Shown here piece after piece: positions 6,138-10,214 of a stretch of 10,214 nt of DNA. The stretch comes from Hydrogenophilales bacterium RIFOXYD1_FULL_62_11 (GTDB lineage: Bacteria; Pseudomonadota; Gammaproteobacteria; Burkholderiales; Thiobacillaceae). The position numbers were made by a program, and so were the translations under genes. The stretch is from assembly GCA_001802655.1 (NCBI GenBank), contig MGZO01000035.1, positions 37,648-47,861 of the forward strand, in the 5' to 3' direction. How positions within the stretch are numbered: position 1 is the first letter of the stretch; each line of letters begins with the position of its first letter. Under the pieces are notes generated by a model that saw nothing but the letters and a program-made list of their open reading frames with translations, searched no databases and was not told the DNA's origin.

Positions 6138-6521
6138 TCAATGCAGGACCCGCGGCATCGACAGCGTGAACACCGGCACCTCGGCATCGAACTTGTTGCC
6201 GTCTTCCGCCACCATCTGATAACTGCCGCGCATGGTGCCGACTGGCGTCGCCATCGCGGTGCCGCTGGTGTACTCGAAGCTTTCGCCCGGCCGCAGCAGC
6301 GGCTGTTCGCCGACCACACCCAAACCCTTGACTTCCTGCGTGACGTTTTCCGCGTCGGTGATGATCCAGTGGCGCGAAATCAATTGCGCAGAAACGGTGC
6401 CGGTGTTGGCGATGGTGATGGTGTAGGCGAACACGTAACGGTCGGATGCCGGGTCGCTCTGGTCGGCCAGATAAGCCGTGTTGACGTTGACGCTGATGTG
6501 ATATTTCTTGCCTTCGGCCAC
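6138..6521 (-). CDS. apaG: ApaG family protein (DUF525)
   Basis: A protein of 127 residues from a GTG at 6521, matching the family length of 124-127. It is a fibronectin-III-like beta sandwich and aligns throughout with E. coli ApaG: RYVFAYTITIANTG, SRHWIITD, GVVGEQPLLRPGESFEYTSG, TPVGTMRGSYQM and the end VPVFTLSMPRVLH. The GVVGxQPxLxPGExxxYTSG motif is diagnostic. Its biochemical role is uncertain. It is linked to Co2+ resistance and Mg2+ efflux in Salmonella (CorD), and related domains occur in F-box proteins. The frame is open to a TTG at 6563, but MAEGKKYHISVNV is the expected start. No strong ribosome binding site is visible. It is divergent from rpe, sharing a gap of about 97 bases. Confidence 0.94.
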   Translation of the reverse strand: MAEGKKYHISVNVNTAYLADQSDPASDRYVFAYTITIANTGTVSAQLISRHWIITDAENVTQEVKGLGVVGEQPLLRPGESFEYTSGTAMATPVGTMRGSYQMVAEDGNKFDAEVPVFTLSMPRVLH

Positions 6522-6576
6522 GGTTTTGCTCGACGGGTATGGAATGCGCGCAGTGTAACGCAATGACGTGGCGGGC

Positions 6577-6585
6577 TGCTAAAAT
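6577..6585 (+). promoter_or_regulatory. extended -10 promoter element for rpe
   Basis: TGCTAAAAT has TG at 6577-6578 one base before TAAAAT (6580-6585), a five-of-six match to the -10 consensus, forming an extended -10. No good -35 is present 17 bases upstream, which extended elements tolerate. Transcription would start near 6592, about 27 bases before the ATG at 6619. It probably drives rpe and perhaps gph and trpE. Confidence 0.45.
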
Positions 6586-6618
6586 GCCCGGGTTAATCAA
6601 ATGACTCCGGAGTTTTCC

Positions 6619-7302
6619 ATGACTTTTCGCATCGCCCCTTCGATCCTGTCCGCCAACTTCGCCCGTCTCGGCGAGGAAGTCGACAACGTGCTGGCCTCGG
6701 GTGCCGACATCGTTCACTTCGACGTCATGGACAACCACTATGTGCCCAACCTGACCATCGGCCCGCTGGTGTGCGAGGCGCTGCGCAAGCACGGGGTCAC
6801 CGCGCCGATCGACGTCCACCTGATGGTGAAGCCGGTTGACCGCATCATTCCCGATTTCGCCAAGGCCGGCGCGACCTACATCACTTTCCACCCTGAAGCG
6901 TCCGAGCACGTCGACCGCACCATCGGCCTGATCAAGGAAAACGGCTGCAAGGCCGGCCTGGTGTTCAATCCGGCGACGCCGCTCGACGTGCTGGAATACA
7001 CCTTGGACAAGATCGATATGGTGCTGCTGATGTCGGTGAACCCCGGCTTCGGCGGACAGAAATTCATCCCTTACGTGCTGGACAAGGCGCGCGCCGTGCG
7101 CAAGATGATCGACGACCGCGACCTCAAGGTGAACATCGAAATCGACGGCGGCGTCGGCCCGGCCAACATCCTGGAAGTGGCCCGCGCCGGCGTGGACACC
7201 TTTGTCGCCGGCTCTGCCGTGTTTGGTGCCGCCAAGGACACCGACCCGCAGCGTTACAACTCCATCATCGCCGCGATGCGCGCGGAACTCGCCAAGGTCT
7301 GA
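6619..7302 (+). CDS. rpe: ribulose-phosphate 3-epimerase
   Basis: A protein of 227 residues, TIM barrel, the normal length. It interconverts ribulose 5-phosphate and xylulose 5-phosphate in the cytoplasm (pentose phosphate pathway, or Calvin cycle in autotrophs). Start IAPSILSANFARLGEE is canonical. Metal and catalytic residues are visible: H33 and D35 in IVHFDVMDNHYVPN, H67 in DVHLMV, and D176 in EIDGGV, with D35 and D176 as the acid-base pair. The phosphate-binding parts are MSVNPGFGGQKF (138-149) and GSAVF (198-202). GGAG at 6609-6612 six bases before ATG 6619 selects this start. An in-frame ATG at 6601 would add six residues. First gene of a same-strand run with gph and trpE. Confidence 0.97.
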   Translation: MTFRIAPSILSANFARLGEEVDNVLASGADIVHFDVMDNHYVPNLTIGPLVCEALRKHGVTAPIDVHLMVKPVDRIIPDFAKAGATYITFHPEASEHVDRTIGLIKENGCKAGLVFNPATPLDVLEYTLDKIDMVLLMSVNPGFGGQKFIPYVLDKARAVRKMIDDRDLKVNIEIDGGVGPANILEVARAGVDTFVAGSAVFGAAKDTDPQRYNSIIAAMRAELAKV

Positions 7303-7317
7303 CAACAGAGACCCGAC

Positions 7318-7373
7318 GCAAGATGCAAGAGACAAGGTGTTCTCTTACATCTTGCAACTTGCTACTTGTAACT
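7318..7373. repeat. inverted repeat built from degenerate 7-base units, rpe-gph gap
   Basis: The left arm (7318-7332) pairs with 7341-7355 in 14 of 15 positions around an 8-base loop, a strong hairpin. The arms are also periodic: GCAAGAT, GCAAGAG, ACAAGGT on the left (7318-7338), and ATCTTGC, AACTTGC, TACTTGT, AACT on the right (7349-7373), so unit consensus is about RCAAGWD. An A run (7374-7380) follows instead of a T run, so it is not a plus-strand terminator. It fills most of the 80-base gap and ends nine bases before the gph ATG. It looks like an intergenic repeat, but copies elsewhere cannot be seen here. Confidence 0.75.
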
Positions 7374-7382
7374 AAAAAAACC

Positions 7383-8063
7383 ATGAAATTCCCCCTCCCC
7401 ATCAAAGCCGTCGTCATTGATCTTGACGGCACGCTCCTTAACACCGCACCGGATCTGGCGCACGCGGCCGAATTGATGATGGCCGATCTTGGCCGTCCCT
7501 GCCCGTCGCTGGAAACGATCTCCACCTATATCGGCAATGGCGTGTCGCGCCTGGTCAAGCGCGTGCTTACCGGCGAGATGGATGCCGAGCCGGATGCCGA
7601 ACTGTTCGCGCGCGCGATCGCGGCCTACCAGAAGCATTACGGCGAACACGTTTCGCTGCATTCGCGTCCGTTCGACGGCGTGGTGGCCGGGCTCGATGCC
7701 TTCAAGGCGATGGGCGTGCATATCGCCTGCATCACCAACAAGGCTGAAATGTTCACTGTCCCGCTGCTGAAGGACACCGGTCTGTTCGACTACTTCGAAT
7801 TGATCCTGTCCGGCGATTCGCTGCCTCGCCGCAAGCCCGATCCCTTGCCGCTGCTGCATGCCTGCGAAGTCTTCAAGGTCAAACCCGCCGAACTGTTGCT
7901 GATCGGCGATTCGCTCAACGACACCCAGGCCGCGCGCGCCGCCGGTTGCCCGGTATTCTGCGTGCCCTACGGCTACAACCGCGGCCGCCCGGTCGCCGAA
8001 CTCGATCTGGATGCGGTGGTGCCGACGCTGGTCGAAGCCGCGAAGATGGTGGTGAAGGCGTGA
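7383..8063 (+). CDS. gph: phosphoglycolate phosphatase, HAD superfamily
   Basis: A protein of 226 residues. It hydrolyses 2-phosphoglycolate, formed by DNA repair or by the oxygenase reaction of RuBisCO. HAD motifs: motif I VVIDLDGTLLNTAPDL with nucleophile D13 and acid-base D15; motif II T118-N119-K120; motif III K151 in RRKPDPLP; motif IV GDSLND (175-180) with D176 and D180. The helical cap lies about residues 20-90 with GNGVSRLVKR. The rpe-gph pairing is common in proteobacteria and supports Gph over other HAD phosphatases. The ATG at 7383 gives the usual MKFPLPIKAVVIDLDGT start, but no ribosome binding site precedes it, only an A run. An ATG at 7323, inside the repeat hairpin, would add 20 residues and is unlikely. 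Confidence 0.94.
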   Translation: MKFPLPIKAVVIDLDGTLLNTAPDLAHAAELMMADLGRPCPSLETISTYIGNGVSRLVKRVLTGEMDAEPDAELFARAIAAYQKHYGEHVSLHSRPFDGVVAGLDAFKAMGVHIACITNKAEMFTVPLLKDTGLFDYFELILSGDSLPRRKPDPLPLLHACEVFKVKPAELLLIGDSLNDTQAARAAGCPVFCVPYGYNRGRPVAELDLDAVVPTLVEAAKMVVKA

Positions 8064-8069
8064 ACTTCC

Positions 8070-8175
8070 GGGGTCAGGATTCGGGATTCAGGGGCCAGGG
8101 AGCGTATGGCCGATGGCCATGCTTTTCTTGAACAAGGCGCGTAGCGACCTACCCTGACCCCTGACCCCTGATTCC
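8070..8175. repeat. inverted repeat built from degenerate 7-base units, gph-trpE gap
   Basis: The left arm (8072-8099) is four 7-base units, GGTCAGG, ATTCGGG, ATTCAGG, GGCCAGG. The right arm (8152-8172) is three units of the complementary type, CCCTGAC, CCCTGAC, CCCTGAT. The arms pair imperfectly: a 13-base core, TCAGGGGCCAGGG (8088-8100), matches the complement of the right arm except for one base. About 51 non-periodic bases separate them, including ATGGCCGATGGCCAT. A 12-codon ORF (8106-8144, preceded by AGGGAG at 8097-8102) lies between the arms and contains no Trp codon. The element nearly fills the gap and ends four bases before the trpE ATG. Confidence 0.7.
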
Positions 8176-8179
8176 TATC

Positions 8180-9658
8180 ATGACTGAACAAGAATTCTTC
8201 GAACTCGCCCGCCAGGGCTACAACCGCATTCCGCTGGTGCGCGAGCTGCCCGGCGATCTGGAAACCCCGCTTTCCGTCTATCTCAAACTGGCCAACGCGC
8301 CCTACACCTACCTGCTGGAATCGGTGGTGGGCGGCGAGCGCTTCGGCCGCTACTCCTTTATCGGCCTGCCTGCGCGCACGGTGATTCGGGTGCGCGCGCA
8401 TCTGCTCACGGTGGAGACCGACGGCCAGGTGGTGGAGGAACGCAGCCTGGCCGATCCGCTGGCGTTCATCGCCGAATTCCAGGCGCGTTTCAAGGCCGCG
8501 CCAGTGGCCGGGCTGCCGCGTTTTACGGGCGGGCTGGCGGGTTATTTTGGCTACGACACAATTCGTTATATCGAAAAGCGTCTTGCCGACACGCGCAAGC
8601 TCGACACGCTACACACGCCGGACATCCTGCTGATGCTGACCGAAGAGCTGGCGGTGTTCGACAACCTTGCAGGCAAGTTGTACCTGATTTCCCACGCCGA
8701 TCCGATGCAGGATGGTGCGTATGCGAATACCTGCCTGCGGCTGGGCGAGCTCGCCGAAGCGTTGCTTGTCCCGGTGGTGTTGCCACCCGAAGCGCAGCCC
8801 GAAACGGCTGATCCGGTGTCCGAGTTCGGCGAGTTTGAATTCAACGTGGCGGTACAAAAAGCCAAGGACTACATCGCAGCGGGCGACATCATGCAGGTGG
8901 TACTCAGCCAGCGCATGGCGCGGCCTTTCGGGGCATCACCGCTGTCGCTGTACCGCGCGCTGCGCAGCCTCAACCCGTCGCCCTACATGTTTTATTACGA
9001 CTTCGGCGGCTTCCACGTGGTTGGTTCGTCGCCGGAGATTCTGGTTCGGCTCGAAGGCGACGATGTCACCCTGCGGCCGATTGCCGGCACCCGCCCGCGC
9101 GGGCTCACGCGCGAAGACGACCAGCGTCTGGCCAGTGAATTGCTGGCGGACCCGAAAGAGTGTGCCGAGCATCTTCAGCTGCTCGACCTCGGGCGCAACG
9201 ATACCGGCCGCGTCGCTGTCACCGGCAGCGTCAAGGTCACCGAGCACATGCAGATCGAGCGCTATTCGCACGTCATGCACATCGTCTCCAATGTCGAAGG
9301 CAAACTGAAACCCGGCCTGACGGCGCTCGACGTGCTGCGCGCAAGCTTCCCCGCCGGCACCGTCTCCGGCGCACCCAAGGTGCGGGCGATGGAAATCATC
9401 GACGAGCTCGAACCGAGCAAACGCGGCATTTATGCCGGAGCGGTCGGCTATCTCGGCTTCAACGGCGACATGGACCTGGCGATCGCCATCCGTACCGCCG
9501 TGATCAAGGAAGGCATGCTCTATGCCCAGGCCGGTGCTGGCATCGTCGCCGATTCGGTGCCCGAGAACGAATGGATGGAAACGCTCAACAAGGCGCGCGC
9601 CGTGGTGCGCGCCGCCGAACTCGCGCAGGCGCGCTTCGGCGGAGAAGCGGTGGACTGA
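8180..9658 (+). CDS. trpE: anthranilate synthase component I
   Basis: A protein of 492 residues, normal for TrpE. It converts chorismate to anthranilate using ammonia supplied by TrpG, the first committed step of tryptophan synthesis. The N-terminal domain (about 15-165) has the tryptophan-feedback motif YLLESVVGGERFGRYSFIG (44-62, LLES at 45-48). The chorismate-binding domain (about 220-480) shows NPSPYMFY, GTRPRG (303-308), DPKECAEHLQLLDLGRNDTG, HVMHIVSNVEG, PAGTVSGAPK (391-400), KRGIYAGAVGYLGF and AGAGIVADS (451-459). LLES and the full length favour TrpE over PabB. The ATG at 8180 gives the common MTEQEFFELARQGYNRIPLV start, but no ribosome binding site lies upstream. No trpG follows: tag converges 40 bases later. 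No Trp-codon leader peptide is seen upstream. Confidence 0.97.
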   Translation: MTEQEFFELARQGYNRIPLVRELPGDLETPLSVYLKLANAPYTYLLESVVGGERFGRYSFIGLPARTVIRVRAHLLTVETDGQVVEERSLADPLAFIAEFQARFKAAPVAGLPRFTGGLAGYFGYDTIRYIEKRLADTRKLDTLHTPDILLMLTEELAVFDNLAGKLYLISHADPMQDGAYANTCLRLGELAEALLVPVVLPPEAQPETADPVSEFGEFEFNVAVQKAKDYIAAGDIMQVVLSQRMARPFGASPLSLYRALRSLNPSPYMFYYDFGGFHVVGSSPEILVRLEGDDVTLRPIAGTRPRGLTREDDQRLASELLADPKECAEHLQLLDLGRNDTGRVAVTGSVKVTEHMQIERYSHVMHIVSNVEGKLKPGLTALDVLRASFPAGTVSGAPKVRAMEIIDELEPSKRGIYAGAVGYLGFNGDMDLAIAIRTAVIKEGMLYAQAGAGIVADSVPENEWMETLNKARAVVRAAELAQARFGGEAVD

Positions 9659-9660
9659 AT

Positions 9661-9699
9661 CGCTCGTTCCCTCAGGCGGGGGAAGGGGCGAGGGCGTTT
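9661..9699 (+). terminator. possible terminator after trpE
   Basis: A GC-rich hairpin can form from CTCG (9663-9666) plus TTCCC (9667-9671) with GGGAA (9680-9684) and CGAG (9689-9692), with a GGGG bulge on the 3' side. It is followed by a short TTT (9697-9699). It occupies the 40-base gap between the converging trpE and tag genes. The short T run and the bulge make it weak. Confidence 0.3.
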
Positions 9700-10214
9700 C
9701 AACTTCCGCTCGCCAGCGCCCCATACCGAAAACATCCCGTCGTGTGGTCGTTCACCAGTCCCATCGCCTGCATGTGTGCATACAGGATGGTCGAGCCCAC
9801 GAACTTGAATCCGCGCCTTTTCAAATCCTTGCTGATCGCGTCCGACAGCGGTGTGCTCGCCGGCACTTGGCTCATGTCCGTCCATGCATTGACGATGGGT
9901 TGCCTGTCCACGAAATTCCAGAAATAGCCGTCCAGCCCGACGCCCGATTCGCGCAGCGCCAGCGTCGCGCGCGCGTTGGTGATCGTCGATTCGATCTTCA
10001 GCCGGTTGCGCACAATGCCTGCATCCGCCATCAAGCGTGCCACGTCCGCCTCGGTATAACGCGCAATTCGTTCGGCGTCGAAGCGGTCGAACGCACGGCG
10101 GTAGCCTTCGCGCTTCTTCAGGATCGTGAACCACGACAGTCCCGCCTGCGCCCCTTCCAGCGTCAGCAGTTCGAATAGCGCGCGCTCATCGTGCAGCGGC
10201 ACGCCCCATTCTTC
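9699..10214 (-). CDS. tag: 3-methyladenine DNA glycosylase I, 5' end beyond window
   Basis: 171 codons are visible, beginning within EEWGVPLHDE, so only about 20 N-terminal residues are missing beyond the right edge. Family motifs: ALFELLTLEGAQAGLSWFTIL, with the conserved E before GAQAGLSW that contacts the damaged base; KREGYRRAFDRFD; IVRNRLKIESTITNA; and FKFVGSTILYAHMQAMGLVNDH, followed by TTGC. The H and C of HTTGC are two of the four zinc ligands. The other two (Cys and His near the N-terminus) lie outside the window. The enzyme removes 3-methyladenine from alkylated DNA and starts base excision repair. It is convergent with trpE and unrelated to it in pathway. Confidence 0.95.
   Translation of the reverse strand, partial: EEWGVPLHDERALFELLTLEGAQAGLSWFTILKKREGYRRAFDRFDAERIARYTEADVARLMADAGIVRNRLKIESTITNARATLALRESGVGLDGYFWNFVDRQPIVNAWTDMSQVPASTPLSDAISKDLKRRGFKFVGSTILYAHMQAMGLVNDHTTGCFRYGALASGS

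Noticed and set aside
6130..7335. 401-residue minus-strand frame across apaG and rpe
   Set aside because: It is antisense to rpe and out of frame with apaG, both certain genes. Its His, Arg, Val and Asp-rich composition is typical of antisense frames in GC-rich DNA.
7318..7355. Hairpin after rpe as an intrinsic terminator
   Set aside because: No T run follows on the plus strand. An A run lies downstream instead, and the arms are part of a 7-base periodic repeat.
8106..8144. A 12-codon ORF between gph and trpE as a trp attenuator leader peptide
   Set aside because: It has no Trp codons (MADGHAFLEQGA), and the surrounding inverted repeat is not followed by a T run before trpE.

Overview
The window reads as ordinary chromosomal DNA of a GC-rich betaproteobacterium, probably of the Nitrosomonadales or Thiobacillus type. 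This is inferred from the run mltA, apaG, rpe, gph, trpE, from the TrpE and ApaG sequences, and from small DUF1328 and DUF883 membrane proteins. No phage, insertion sequence, CRISPR array, tRNA or rRNA was seen.

Layout. Positions 1-931 (minus strand) hold a small envelope-protein cluster: a DUF883 (ElaB/YqjD-like) protein, a YqjK-like membrane protein, and the first codons of a third gene leaving the window. A 439-base gene-free stretch (932-1370) separates it from two tandem plus-strand DUF1328 genes (1371-1544 and 1708-1872). Next come two plus-strand response regulators: a NarL/LuxR-type DNA-binding one (1928-2563) and a receiver-only one (2612-2998). They face, across a bidirectional terminator, a convergent membrane histidine kinase with CHASE3, HisKA_3 and HATPase domains (3030-4403). 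Together these three look like one two-component module with a transcriptional branch and a receiver-only branch. The adjacent small membrane proteins are plausible but unproven targets.

The second half is housekeeping. The lipoprotein murein transglycosylase mltA (minus) is divergent from a 30-residue membrane microprotein (plus). Then come apaG (minus) and a plus-strand rpe-gph-trpE run covering pentose phosphate isomerisation, phosphoglycolate salvage and the first step of tryptophan synthesis. A convergent tag gene (3-methyladenine DNA glycosylase I), cut by the window edge, ends the window, so trpG does not directly follow trpE.

The most unusual features are two inverted-repeat elements in consecutive gaps, rpe-gph (7318-7373) and gph-trpE (8070-8175). 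Their arms are built from degenerate 7-base units of two different sequences, and each ends within about ten bases of a start codon that has no recognisable Shine-Dalgarno sequence. Also notable are a 10-bp inverted repeat upstream of the first DUF1328 gene, which could mask a strong ribosome binding site for an alternative start, and the unannotated-size microprotein next to mltA. I found no convincing wholly new multi-gene system.
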